Below are positions 1 through 8,932 of a stretch of DNA of 64,000 bases, piece after piece; within the stretch, counting starts at the first letter, position 1; each line of letters begins with the position of its first letter. The position numbers and the translations under genes are program-made. Source of the stretch: Chitinophagales bacterium (GTDB lineage: Bacteria > Bacteroidota > Bacteroidia > Chitinophagales > JADIYW01). The notes beneath the pieces are model-generated. The model did not search any database. It was given only the letters and a program-made list of their open reading frames with translations, and was not told the DNA's origin. The stretch covers positions 124,001 through 188,000 of the forward strand of contig JAMLHI010000005.1 in the NCBI GenBank assembly GCA_023957235.1, read 5' to 3'.

Positions 1-379
1 CCTTGAAATAAACTTCCTTCTTGAATTTGTCAGTGTGGTTATCAAGGAAATATTCAACTAATTGAGGAATAAACTTTCCTTTGTATGGATGAAGTCTGTG
101 AACGTGTTTTGTAGTCTCAGCTTCCTTGTATTGTTCAAATGATAAAGCCCAATTCAAATCTTCACCAAGTTGTTCCTTCCATTCTTCTTGTCTCGATTTT
201 TTTTGGTCTTTGTAATATTCAATCAATTCTTCCTTGATAACTTGAGTTGAACCATTGTCTCCAATTTTTTTTATCCTTCCGTATTGAATAAGATAGGAAA
301 TGTTAGAAGTAGTAACATTTTTGTCCAAATACTCTGTCGCCCACAGGCTTGCTTCTTTTATTGATAGAAATTCTGCCAT
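1..379 (-). CDS. DNA methyltransferase, N-terminal part (truncated by window edge)
   Basis: The visible 126 residues begin at an ATG (379-377) and run off the left edge. Residues about 5-55 look like an excisionase/MerR-type helix-turn-helix (SIKEASLWATEYL...). They are followed by HRLHPYKGKFIPQLVEYFL, a stretch typical of the start of the catalytic domain of N4-cytosine/N6-adenine site-specific DNA methyltransferases of restriction-modification systems. The SAM-binding and catalytic motifs lie outside the window, so neither the target base nor integrity can be judged. The start codon lies one base after the stop of the upstream XRE regulator, which implies co-transcription and translational coupling. 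A cognate nuclease, if any, must be to the left. Family assignment is inference from the short motif. Confidence 0.6.
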   Translation of the reverse strand, partial: MAEFLSIKEASLWATEYLDKNVTTSNISYLIQYGRIKKIGDNGSTQVIKEELIEYYKDQKKSRQEEWKEQLGEDLNWALSFEQYKEAETTKHVHRLHPYKGKFIPQLVEYFLDNHTDKFKKEVYFK

Positions 380-380
380 T

Positions 381-683
381 TTATTTGTTTTTAGTTACTC
401 CGTATTTAATTGTTTTTTCAGCAACTTTCAGTGCTTGAATTCCTAAGTCTTCGTCTTGAATTTCGTAAAGAATTTTCTCACTCAAATATTGAATAAGCAA
501 TGATTCTTTGTCGAGTTCAAGTATGTCAGCCAACTTAGTAATTTGTTCTCTTGTGGCCTTTCTCTCTCCACGCTCAATTTTACTGAGTATAGCTGTATCT
601 ATGTCTAGTTGAGCAGAAACGTGTCGCAATAGCAACCCTTTTTTCTCTCTTTTCTCTCTGATTATTTCTCCGGTCGTTTTCAA
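381..683 (-). CDS. XRE-family controller-type transcriptional regulator
   Basis: This is a small helix-turn-helix protein of 100 residues if it starts at TTG 683. The open frame extends up to 767, but I prefer 683 because the upstream part of the frame is overlapped by a consensus promoter and a perfect palindrome (699-720), and because homologous proteins begin just before the GEIIREKREKKGLLLR segment. The HTH covers about residues 5-60 (LRHVSAQLDIDTAILSKIERGERKATREQ), the classic XRE fold with a recognition helix ending in KIERGER. A short C-terminal helix follows. Next to a methyltransferase gene this is probably a C-protein-like controller that times expression of the restriction-modification system and autoregulates through the palindrome. 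The neighbourhood role is inference; the fold is secure. Confidence 0.8.
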   Translation of the reverse strand: MKTTGEIIREKREKKGLLLRHVSAQLDIDTAILSKIERGERKATREQITKLADILELDKESLLIQYLSEKILYEIQDEDLGIQALKVAEKTIKYGVTKNK

Positions 684-698
684 TTTGAAAATATTAAC

Positions 699-720
699 TT
701 GACAATAATTGTCAAATATA
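699..720 (-). promoter_or_regulatory. Promoter -7 box overlapped by a 17-bp palindromic operator
   Basis: On the minus strand TATATTTG (720-713) matches the Bacteroidota -7 consensus TAnnTTTG perfectly. It overlaps TTGACAAT-T-ATTGTCAA (715-699), a perfect inverted repeat with a one-base centre. The expected transcription start falls inside the palindrome, about 20 bases upstream of the TTG start of the XRE gene. A dimeric HTH protein bound here would block its own promoter, as expected for an autoregulating controller protein. Confidence 0.55.
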
Positions 721-1047
721 AAAAGACTTTTTGATTTGGTCGCATTAAACTTTAAAGATTTTATCAACAGTCTGCAAACTTGTCAAGAAGTTGGGTGGTG
801 GCCATTCGTCTGTCTGTTTTACCACTTTCGTATATTGACTGAACAGGCACAAGAGCATGGCCGGTAACTTATTGACATACCCAACTATACAAAAAGACGG
901 ATACCATAAAAAGCAAACAAATAATCAGCTACTCTTTCTTCCAAAATAGCTATCAAAAGTTCAATTTTCAATGAGTTGCCTCAACTCTAACACATATATT
1001 TCCATTTTTATGAAATATATTTTGTATATTCAATTATATCTAAATTA
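721..1047. other. Gene-free stretch with nested inverted repeats
   Basis: No convincing gene is seen between the XRE promoter and the next gene. The stretch around 780-890 looks richer in GC than its surroundings and carries nested dyads: AGTTGGGT (789-796) with ACCCAACT (879-886), GGCCAT (800-805) with ATGGCC (857-862), and CTGTT (814-818) with AACAG (842-846). A smaller dyad, GAGTTG-CCT-CAACTC, lies at 973-987. It marks the boundary between the accessory restriction-modification genes and the chromosomal backbone, and could be a relic of a mobile or recombination element. No function can be read from it. Confidence 0.4.
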
Positions 1048-2535
1048 ATGAAAGTTAAAAACGATATATTCTATTTGATTGATGTACTTACTCCAAGTGA
1101 AAAGGCATATATATCTAAATATCTTCTTAGAAGCAACAAAAAAGATTCAGCTTATCTAAAGCTATTTAATTATCTATGTAAGGCAAAAAATATTGAAATC
1201 AATGATGTGAGAAATGAATTTAAAGGCACATCTATCTCAAAAAACCCTGCTGCTGCTTTCTATTATTTGTATGAACATATTCTCGATACATTATCACCCA
1301 TTGTTGAAAAAAATAATTTGCATTTAACGAGTATTCAACAATTTGGACACATCCAATATTTAATTCGAAAAGCCCTATACGATCAGGCTTTAAAGAAAAT
1401 AATATTATTTAAACCAATATTAGAAGAATACGAAATGTATTCACTCTATATTATTTTATTACAGACAGAGATTAATTTGTTTGCTTACTTAAAGAAATCT
1501 TTAGAAGAAAAACAGTGGCTCATTCAAAAGAAAATCGAAACCATTCAATTGGTTCAAAATGAAAATTTAGCACAACTACAAGTGTGTAACTCAGAAAATC
1601 TCATCTTTAATAGTGGTGTTTCTACAAGAAAATCAGAGGAGGAAAGTATCCAAGAAATAAAGTCTGTACTAAATAAATTATTAAAAGAACAAGAGCTATC
1701 ATTTAAAGCCAAACATTATATCTATCACGCTTTAAGCAATATTGCTATCCTAGAGCATAATTATGAAGAGGCAGCAAAAAATCTAAGTCTAATTTTGCAA
1801 GAATACGAAAAACGGCCACAATTTAAAATCTACTTATTTGAAAATTATGCAAAATTGGTTTGCAATTATATCAATAGACTTGTAAGCATTGAAGCATTTG
1901 AAAAAATTGAAGAAATAGAAATAGTCATTCAAGAAATAAAGGAGATTGTTATCTTCAACAAGGTAGATAAAGCTTCTTTAGAAGATATTTATATGACTTA
2001 TTATCACGCTAAGTATGCATATTATTTATCTTTAGAAAATTTTAATGAGGCCTATAAAATGACAGAAAACATGAGGCAATATTCATTGCCCATGGATAGA
2101 AATAAAGCTTTATTTATTATTTATCACTATGATTATGCTTGTGCTGCATTCTATGTTCAAGAATATGATATAGCACTACAATATATAGATAAAATACTCA
2201 GCCATGAGAATAAAAATATATTTCCAGACATATTCTTGTTTACAAGAGTCTTACAATTATTTATTTATTATGAAAGAGGCGATAGTATGGCGATATACCA
2301 TCTATATGAAACCATACGTAAGCACACTCAAGCAGTCAACTATGATACCGCTGTCGAAAAGGCTTTTCTTAAAATGCTTTTAAAATTAAGCGATGTGGTC
2401 GATAAGGATACCAAAATAAGTTTGCTGAATAAATTTAATACCACTATACTTTCTTTAAAAGAAAAGTATCCTAGTGCCTTTATGTTTTTCAAAGTATTCT
2501 GGTGGATTGAAAAAGAAATTAATCGTTTGAAATAA
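1048..2535 (+). CDS. Uncharacterised Bacteroidota protein, helical/TPR-like
   Basis: This is a 495-residue cytoplasmic protein with no signal peptide or membrane segment. It begins with a helix-rich head (IDVLTPSEKAYISKYLL, then NKKDSAYLKLFNYLCKAK and NEFKGTSISKNPAAAFYYLYEHIL). The rest is made of amphipathic helix pairs with alternating Tyr/Leu/Ala, such as the region around residues 230-260 (HYIYHALSNIAILEHNYEEAAKNL) and 330-400, which look like degenerate tetratricopeptide repeats. Proteins with this head and a TPR-like body are common in Bacteroidota and have no assigned function as far as I know. It stands alone, with 134 bases to the next gene. A scaffold role is a guess. Confidence 0.65.
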   Translation: MKVKNDIFYLIDVLTPSEKAYISKYLLRSNKKDSAYLKLFNYLCKAKNIEINDVRNEFKGTSISKNPAAAFYYLYEHILDTLSPIVEKNNLHLTSIQQFGHIQYLIRKALYDQALKKIILFKPILEEYEMYSLYIILLQTEINLFAYLKKSLEEKQWLIQKKIETIQLVQNENLAQLQVCNSENLIFNSGVSTRKSEEESIQEIKSVLNKLLKEQELSFKAKHYIYHALSNIAILEHNYEEAAKNLSLILQEYEKRPQFKIYLFENYAKLVCNYINRLVSIEAFEKIEEIEIVIQEIKEIVIFNKVDKASLEDIYMTYYHAKYAYYLSLENFNEAYKMTENMRQYSLPMDRNKALFIIYHYDYACAAFYVQEYDIALQYIDKILSHENKNIFPDIFLFTRVLQLFIYYERGDSMAIYHLYETIRKHTQAVNYDTAVEKAFLKMLLKLSDVVDKDTKISLLNKFNTTILSLKEKYPSAFMFFKVFWWIEKEINRLK

Positions 2536-2687
2536 TATAAATCTAAGGTGCATTGTATTGAATATTATAGAGTTGCACATAAAAATAACTATTCAGAAAC
2601 TTGATAATCAGCTATTAATTTCCCAAATAATATATCATTTCTTATTTACATTGAGTTTATAATTTCTTAATGTTTAAAAGAATTACT

Positions 2688-3743
2688 ATGAAAAAGTATT
2701 ATTTCTTATTAATATTCATGTTGATGGTATCGACTAATTTTGCTCAAGGGATTTATAGTGTTAACAACAATATAGGAATATCAGCAGACTTCGCCAACCT
2801 ACAATCAGCGATTGACAGTGTACCAGCAAATTCCATACTTTTAGTGCATGGATCTTCTATTAGTCATGGTAATATTACCGTAGGAAAACCATTGTCTATT
2901 ATAGGTACCGGATATTTTTTAGGAAGCAATCAGGCACCCTACACTCAAGCAAATCTAGGAACAGCAAAAGTCGAAAAACTAACATTATCATCTGGTTCTA
3001 CTGGTACCTTAATAAGTGGTTTAACAATTAATAATAATTTAGCGATTGAGTCAACATCTAATGTAACTATCAGCAGAAACTTAATAAAAGTCGGCGGTCG
3101 CTATATTTTTATTACCAACTCCTCAAATGTATTGTTTACTCAAAATTATTCAACTTCCTTAATAGCGGTAAGCGATGCATCTACAACAATAAGCAATAAT
3201 ATATTTGTATCAGACTATCAAAGTAATAGTAGAATGGTTCCTTTTGATTTTAGTTCATCAAATGCAACTATATCTAACAATATTTTTGACCGGTTAAATA
3301 ATGACGCTCCTTTACTAAATTTAAAAAATGGCTCTACAGTAAATTTTAGTAATAATATTCATATTAGTCATGGTAGAGATAATACTAGTATTATTTGTGG
3401 CACTTGTCCTGGTGGTGGTAGCATAGTCGCCACTAACAATGTATCTTCTGATAGTTCATTTGCAAACACTAATAATTCAATTTTTTCTCAAGGTATTGAA
3501 ACCATTTTCCCGCAATACAACAGTTCTAATTCTTCATTAGATTCTAAATATATATTAACTAATGGTTCGCCAGCAATAGGTGCTGGGACAGGCAATATTG
3601 ATGCGGGCATCTTTGCAGGTAATAATTCATACGTATTATCAGGCATTCCTTTTATACCCAATATTTACGGCTTGGAAGTACCTAATATTGGCACGACAGG
3701 AAATGGCTTAAAAATTCGAATAAAAGCTCAGGCTAATCAATAA
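2688..3743 (+). CDS. Secreted right-handed beta-helix-like protein
   Basis: An ATG at 2688 gives a canonical signal peptide (MKKYYFLLIFMLMVSTNFAQ); an in-frame ATG at 2670 would add six residues. The mature part starts with a pattern common to parallel beta-helix proteins (ADFANLQSAIDSVPANSILLVHGSS). It continues with short strand repeats rich in Asn, Ser, Thr and Ile (TISNNIFV, TISNNIFDRL, VNFSNNIHI), the spacing expected for a right-handed beta-helix. The end (GSPAIGAGTGNIDAGIFAG) is the usual closing motif of such domains. No T9SS C-terminal sorting domain is visible, so it may stay periplasmic or leave by another route. It lies 34 bases before the next secreted-protein gene and is probably co-transcribed. 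Ligand unknown. Confidence 0.7.
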   Translation: MKKYYFLLIFMLMVSTNFAQGIYSVNNNIGISADFANLQSAIDSVPANSILLVHGSSISHGNITVGKPLSIIGTGYFLGSNQAPYTQANLGTAKVEKLTLSSGSTGTLISGLTINNNLAIESTSNVTISRNLIKVGGRYIFITNSSNVLFTQNYSTSLIAVSDASTTISNNIFVSDYQSNSRMVPFDFSSSNATISNNIFDRLNNDAPLLNLKNGSTVNFSNNIHISHGRDNTSIICGTCPGGGSIVATNNVSSDSSFANTNNSIFSQGIETIFPQYNSSNSSLDSKYILTNGSPAIGAGTGNIDAGIFAGNNSYVLSGIPFIPNIYGLEVPNIGTTGNGLKIRIKAQANQ

Positions 3744-3777
3744 TATTCTGCTTATTCATCACCTTCAACAAAAGCGT

Positions 3778-6700
3778 ATGAAACAGATAATATATAAAAG
3801 TAGTTGTTTATTAATTTTATTGCTAGCATTTAGTATTAATACTTTTTCTACAAATCTTACTAGCTTAAGTTATTATATTGATGGTAATTCATCCAATACA
3901 ATATCCATACCTCTTACACCTAATGCGCATATTGATACACTTATCTCTCTTGTACCCACTGGGCTATCTCAAGGGTTACATCAACTTTCAGTATATGTAG
4001 AAGATGAAAATAACAACCAATCATTAATTCAAAATATAGCATTTTACTACATTTATTCTAATAGTTTATCCAATGATATATCTAAAGTTGAATTTACAAT
4101 TGATAGCTTAGCTCCTCAAGTGTTTACAATTACCCCTACAAGTCAATTAGACCAATTGTTTACATTAAACACAGAAGGCTTAAGTGTAGGCATGCACATG
4201 CTAAAGGTTGCAGTATATGGGAATGATGAGATACCTTCATTAAATAACTATATAACATTTTTGATGCATAGTGGAAATGAATTTACCAATCAGATAAGTT
4301 CTTTTGAAGTAACCATTGACAACGATAAAAACAACAAACAGGTAATAAATATCACACCCTCCCCAACTTTTAATGATGAAATCACTATCCATCTTGATGA
4401 TATTTCACAAGGAATGCATTTATTAAATATTGAATCTGTTGCTCAAAATGGTTTGCGATCACTTTCCAACGTTGGTACATTTATGAAATTAAACGGAACA
4501 AATTCAGATAGCATCGTTGCATTAGAATACTATTTTGATACTGACCCTGGATTTGGAAATGGAACACGCATCAATACTCATCATTCACAACAAATAGACA
4601 CTACCTTTTCCATTATATTACCCAATAACATGAGCTTAGGAACGCATCAACTCTTTATTAGAGCTCAAACAAATGCTGGAGAATGGAGTTTGTCTCAAAT
4701 CAAAAGCTTAAAAGTCTGTAGTATATTTCCACCAGAAGCAGGTTTCTTGACTGCAAGATTTGGAAATGATTTCAGTTTTATAGATACTTCAAAATATGCT
4801 TCCAGTTGGCTATGGGATTTTGGCGACAATACCAAAGATAGTATTCGTTTCCCTATACACAACTATCAACCTGGAGTATATCCAATTCAGCAGATTGTAA
4901 GCAATGCCTGTTCTACCGACACCATAAGTTATAATCTAACTGTTGAAGGGATAGAAAAAATCACACCCAATAGATCGGCACCAACTTACATAAATATAGT
5001 TGCGTATGGTGGAGGGTTTAATGCCAATACAAAATTGAGGCTATATAATGATACTTATTCTGTAGAGCCTGATACTATTATTTACAATGAAATAGGCAAC
5101 CAACTTGTTGCAGGTTATAATTTGAACGAAGCACCTGTTGGAAATTACAATGTAGAGTTTATCATCAATGGCAATACTTTCTTATCTCCAGATGCTTATA
5201 TAATAGAAGAGCATATTGATGATATAGTGGAAGTCAAGTTAGTGGGACCTAGTGTAGTTAGGATTAACAGATGGACAGATTACAAAATAGAATTTAACAA
5301 TAAAAGCAATTCGTCAGTATATATGCTTCCTTTTTGCATCTATATTCCGCGAGAAAATGAATATAGAATATTAGATAGTGTGCTGTTTATTCCAGATACT
5401 TTACATTTTGAAAATTATTTAGATAGTATTCAAGTTCATTCAAGTTATTTCAATGTGGGGACTCTCCAAGGATACAGTGATACAGGAAGATATTATTTTT
5501 ATCATTTGGGCGAAATAGGACCTTATGAAAATAAATCCATAAATATTCAGTTAAAATTAAAAGACTTATCTAATATCATTGTTTGGTCATTCCCAAATGA
5601 AGCTATAGATTATACCGACTCAAGCTATGCTAACTTGAGAGCAAGAAGAGATTCTATAGGAGGTGGTAGTGGTAATGCTCCCAATGGACCTTGTATTGCT
5701 GCAAAAGCAGCTCTTTTAACATCATTAGCTAAGACTGGAGCTGATTTAGTGACTGGTACTAGTTGCGTAAGAGCATCAGTATCAGCAGTTGCTGGTTTTT
5801 TTAGAGCTGGTGCAGCAATAGCTCGTTCTTCTAATCCAAGCAATTTTAGTGTTTTTACAACAGCAGTGGTGACCCCTGTTTTTGGATTAGTAGGAGTAGG
5901 GGTAGAATGTTTAAAAGATGCTTTTAATGTAAACCCAATTGTTAAGGCAATAAGAACTGCATATAATCTCTATAATCTTTACGATGATTATAAAGAATAT
6001 AAAGAATTATGTGACCCAGAAGAAGATGATAAAAATATTCGAGCAGTTAATTCACTTGACCCTAATGCAATATATGGGCCTTACGGTTACAACGGAGTTT
6101 ATATCAACAATAGAAATACCTTAAATTATCAAATCAATTTTGAAAATGTAGATACTGCAGACGTAGCAGCACAATATGTGACAGTCAAAAATTGGATAGA
6201 TAGCAACATATTTGACCTATCCACTTTTAAATTAAATCAAATTGGGATAGGTGGCACCGTATTGAAAATTCCACTTGATAGACAAGAATTCTTTTCCACT
6301 ATCGACTTAGAAGATACCACCAAAGCTTTAAGAATCAATTGTACTCTTGACACAGTTAATAGCGAAATACAATTGAGATTTGTCACTTTAGATAAATCTA
6401 CAGGTGATTTGACAACAGATCCGCTGTATGGATTTTTACCTCCTAATATCAATCAACCAGAGGGTGAAGGATGGATAAGTTATTCTATAGCCTTAAAAAA
6501 TGGGCTACCTACAAATACACCTATTAACAATCAAGCAGAAATAATATTTGACGAAAACGAGCCAATATTTACCAATATATGGAAGAATAAAATTGATAAT
6601 GATGCCCCTCAATCAAGTATAATGAGTGCTACAATAATGAATGACTCTACTGCACAGTTGATATTATCAAAACAAGACATTCATTCCAATGTAAGAAAGT

Positions 6701-7155
6701 ACAAACTATATCAATCCATCAATCACCAAGAGTTTGAGTATATAAGAGATGTGATTAATAATGATACTACTTATATTACACATCTTCATTTGGACTCTAC
6801 ATATTCCTATTATGTAATAGCTCATGACAGTGTAGGCAACAAAGAATATAAAGAACCTTCAGCTGAAGCAACAATATTCTTAGCTACTTTAATAAACGAA
6901 AATATACACAAAAACATTATCAGCCTTTATCCCAATCCAACTAATGGACTTATCAATGGAAAATTTAATTATGTCCTCAATGGTAAATTGGAATATTATG
7001 TGACTACAATAGAAGGGAAAAATGTACAACAACAAATATTACCCAATAGTCAAAACTTCACGATTGATTTATCACAGTATCCTATTGGCATGTATTTTAT
7101 CCAAATAAGACACAATGGCACATTGTTAGAAACAAAGAAAATCATTAAACAATAA
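3778..7155 (+). CDS. Large secreted PKD-containing protein with type A T9SS sorting domain
   Basis: This 1125-residue protein has an N-terminal signal peptide (about residues 1-25). The first 320 residues hold four similar Ig-like units, each with the pattern LSxGxHxLxV. One PKD domain follows (SWLWDFGDNTKDS, about residue 345). Next come an IPT-like stretch and a glycine/alanine-rich, partly hydrophobic segment (about residues 625-720) that is odd for a secreted protein. After that is a domain beginning SLDPNAIYGPYGYNGVYINN and ending NNQAEIIFDENEPIFTNIWKN, common in T9SS substrates, then an Fn3-like unit. The last 80 residues (LYPNPTNG ... YPIGMYFIQI) are a type A C-terminal sorting domain, so the protein should be exported by the type IX system and attached to the cell surface. 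Role probably adhesion or matrix; ligand unknown. Confidence 0.75.
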   Translation: MKQIIYKSSCLLILLLAFSINTFSTNLTSLSYYIDGNSSNTISIPLTPNAHIDTLISLVPTGLSQGLHQLSVYVEDENNNQSLIQNIAFYYIYSNSLSNDISKVEFTIDSLAPQVFTITPTSQLDQLFTLNTEGLSVGMHMLKVAVYGNDEIPSLNNYITFLMHSGNEFTNQISSFEVTIDNDKNNKQVINITPSPTFNDEITIHLDDISQGMHLLNIESVAQNGLRSLSNVGTFMKLNGTNSDSIVALEYYFDTDPGFGNGTRINTHHSQQIDTTFSIILPNNMSLGTHQLFIRAQTNAGEWSLSQIKSLKVCSIFPPEAGFLTARFGNDFSFIDTSKYASSWLWDFGDNTKDSIRFPIHNYQPGVYPIQQIVSNACSTDTISYNLTVEGIEKITPNRSAPTYINIVAYGGGFNANTKLRLYNDTYSVEPDTIIYNEIGNQLVAGYNLNEAPVGNYNVEFIINGNTFLSPDAYIIEEHIDDIVEVKLVGPSVVRINRWTDYKIEFNNKSNSSVYMLPFCIYIPRENEYRILDSVLFIPDTLHFENYLDSIQVHSSYFNVGTLQGYSDTGRYYFYHLGEIGPYENKSINIQLKLKDLSNIIVWSFPNEAIDYTDSSYANLRARRDSIGGGSGNAPNGPCIAAKAALLTSLAKTGADLVTGTSCVRASVSAVAGFFRAGAAIARSSNPSNFSVFTTAVVTPVFGLVGVGVECLKDAFNVNPIVKAIRTAYNLYNLYDDYKEYKELCDPEEDDKNIRAVNSLDPNAIYGPYGYNGVYINNRNTLNYQINFENVDTADVAAQYVTVKNWIDSNIFDLSTFKLNQIGIGGTVLKIPLDRQEFFSTIDLEDTTKALRINCTLDTVNSEIQLRFVTLDKSTGDLTTDPLYGFLPPNINQPEGEGWISYSIALKNGLPTNTPINNQAEIIFDENEPIFTNIWKNKIDNDAPQSSIMSATIMNDSTAQLILSKQDIHSNVRKYKLYQSINHQEFEYIRDVINNDTTYITHLHLDSTYSYYVIAHDSVGNKEYKEPSAEATIFLATLINENIHKNIISLYPNPTNGLINGKFNYVLNGKLEYYVTTIEGKNVQQQILPNSQNFTIDLSQYPIGMYFIQIRHNGTLLETKKIIKQ

Positions 7156-7175
7156 TTTTGTGCAATTTGAATTTA

Positions 7176-7210
7176 AAAAGGAGGTCTTCTAGCCTCCTTT
7201 TATTTTTTTT
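7176..7210. terminator. Bidirectional intrinsic terminator
   Basis: A 9-bp perfect stem, AAAAGGAGG (7176-7184) with CCTCCTTTT (7193-7201), and an 8-base loop. A T-rich tract follows on the plus strand (7198-7210) and an AAAAA run precedes the stem, giving a U-tract on the minus strand as well. It sits between two convergent genes and should end both the secreted-protein transcript and the GH3-family transcript. Confidence 0.85.
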
Positions 7211-7241
7211 ACATTCTCAAAGTATTAATTTTTTTCAACTC

Positions 7242-8804
7242 TCAGCACTCTTTCAATTTGAAAAGTTCTTCAATCATTATTCTGTCATTTGATAGTTTAG
7301 GCACTTTATTCTGAGCACCGATCTTTTCTTTAGACTTCAACCATTTATAGAATAAATCTTGTGGGGCAATATGAACAATTGGGGCAGACATAGCCAAGTC
7401 TTTAAATCTTTTAGCCTCATAATCTGAATTGCTCATTTTGAGGGATTTATCCAGTTCGTCTATAAATATTTTTTCATTGTATGGATATTTTTCAAACTCT
7501 ATTATCCATTCATGTCCACCATTTTCATCATTATTAGCAAATTTAGGGGCAACTGTATAGTGCTTAACAATAGCATGAGTAACATGAGCAGCATGCATAA
7601 TAGCAGTATCAGCATTTTCTTCTACCAATTCTTCACCAAATGCATTGATAAAATATTTAGTTCGTCCAGTCACTTTTATTCTATATGGAGAAGTCGAAGT
7701 AAATTGGATGGTATCTCCTATTTTATATCTCCACAAACCAGAATTAGTCGTGATTACAATAGCATATTGTTTTCCTGTTTCCACTTCATCTAAAGATAAA
7801 ATTTCTGGAAATTTTAGATGAACTTGATCAAGAGGAATAAACTCATAAAAAATACCATGATGGGTTGCTAATAACATATCATCAGCAAATAACCTATCTT
7901 GAAAAGCAAAAAAACCTTCCGAAGCATTATAAACCTGTAAATAATTCATGTTCCCAGATGGAATCAATTGCTCAAACATACTTCTATGCGGTTCAAAATT
8001 TACTCCACCATGGATATATAATTCTAGATTAGGCCAAATTTCATTAATGTGTACTTTCCCAGTATTTTTTAACACTTTTTTGAGCAATACAATATTCCAA
8101 GTAGGCACCCCAGCCAAACTAGTTACATTTTCAAAAATGCTATTTTGGGCTACAATAGATAACTTTTCTTCAAAATCTTCCATCAACGCAATAGATTTAT
8201 CAGGTGTCCTGAGAAAGTCAGCTAAAAAAGGCTGTTGATGAACCATAATAGCAGAGATATCACCCACTCTGATACGAGACTTAGAGGATGCTTCTTTTTG
8301 ACTGCCACTAACAATCATCGTCTTTCCATTAAAAATATTTGTTTGAGGACAATTGAAACAATATTGTGAAGTAATATCAAAAGCTCCTTTATAATGAGCC
8401 GTATTCAAAGTGGATTTTGAAACTGGAATAAACTTACTTTTGTCTGATGTAGTGCCACTTGACTTTGCAAACCAATGAATATTTTCATGCCAAAAAACAT
8501 TTTGCTCCCCTTGAAGAGTCAGTTCAAAAGTAGATTTTAAATCTTCATAATCACAAATAGGAAGGGCATTCTTAAAATCTTGATAGCTTTTGATTTGATC
8601 AAAGTGGTATTTCTTTCCATACACTGTTTGAGAAGCAAGATTTAGTAGTTCGAAGAGCCATTTATTTTGATGTAATAATGCAGACTTAGAGTCATTTCTT
8701 ACTTGAGCTGAACGCCAAATCATAAACTCTCTAATTGCCACATTCTTCAGATTCCACATGGTGAACAAATTACGGCAAACCCTTGAATATATTGCCTTCA
8801 CCAA
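7242..8804 (-). CDS. GH3 auxin-responsive promoter family protein (acyl-adenylate-forming)
   Basis: This is a bacterial member of the GH3 family, which belongs to the adenylate-forming acyl-acid-amido synthetases. The ATP-binding signature SSGTTSDKSKFIPVS lies near residue 112, and the central YNASEGFFAFQ segment (about residue 290) is the conserved Y-x-A-S-E-G motif. The following VTTNSGLWRYKIGDTIQFT block is also diagnostic. Plant members conjugate amino acids to jasmonate or auxin; the substrate of Bacteroidota members is unknown. The frame opens with TTG at 8804, giving 520 residues. An ATG at 8759 would give 505 and fits the family's usual N-terminus as well, so the start is uncertain. 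A probable promoter lies at 8883-8911, and ilvE is upstream on the same strand. Confidence 0.85.
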   Translation of the reverse strand: MVKAIYSRVCRNLFTMWNLKNVAIREFMIWRSAQVRNDSKSALLHQNKWLFELLNLASQTVYGKKYHFDQIKSYQDFKNALPICDYEDLKSTFELTLQGEQNVFWHENIHWFAKSSGTTSDKSKFIPVSKSTLNTAHYKGAFDITSQYCFNCPQTNIFNGKTMIVSGSQKEASSKSRIRVGDISAIMVHQQPFLADFLRTPDKSIALMEDFEEKLSIVAQNSIFENVTSLAGVPTWNIVLLKKVLKNTGKVHINEIWPNLELYIHGGVNFEPHRSMFEQLIPSGNMNYLQVYNASEGFFAFQDRLFADDMLLATHHGIFYEFIPLDQVHLKFPEILSLDEVETGKQYAIVITTNSGLWRYKIGDTIQFTSTSPYRIKVTGRTKYFINAFGEELVEENADTAIMHAAHVTHAIVKHYTVAPKFANNDENGGHEWIIEFEKYPYNEKIFIDELDKSLKMSNSDYEAKRFKDLAMSAPIVHIAPQDLFYKWLKSKEKIGAQNKVPKLSNDRIMIEELFKLKEC

Positions 8805-8882
8805 TAAAAATCAGTAGATATAATTAGTCCTCCACCACTATATTTAGTGATAAAAATTCATTTAAAATACTTACTAATTGGG

Positions 8883-8911
8883 GAAACATAGCAAAAGTAA
8901 ACTTTAGCAAA
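8883..8911 (-). promoter_or_regulatory. Probable promoter of the GH3-family gene
   Basis: On the minus strand TTTG (8911-8908) is followed after 17 bases by TATGTTTC (8890-8883), seven of eight bases of the Bacteroidota -7 consensus TAnnTTTG. It lies just after the ilvE stop codon and about 80 bases before the GH3-family start, suggesting independent transcription. Confidence 0.35.
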
Positions 8912-8932
8912 ATCAAGTAAAAAAATATCTGA

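Noticed and set aside
789-886. GTTGGGT ... ACCCAAC ends considered as an integron attC site
   Set aside because: attC sites read RYYYAAC first and GTTRRRY last on either strand; here the order is reversed, and no second site or integrase gene is seen within the window.
5625-5843. Antisense open frame inside the large secreted protein gene, and similar antisense frames in many other genes
   Set aside because: These are shadows of real coding regions with no recognisable protein features, start context or independent promoter.
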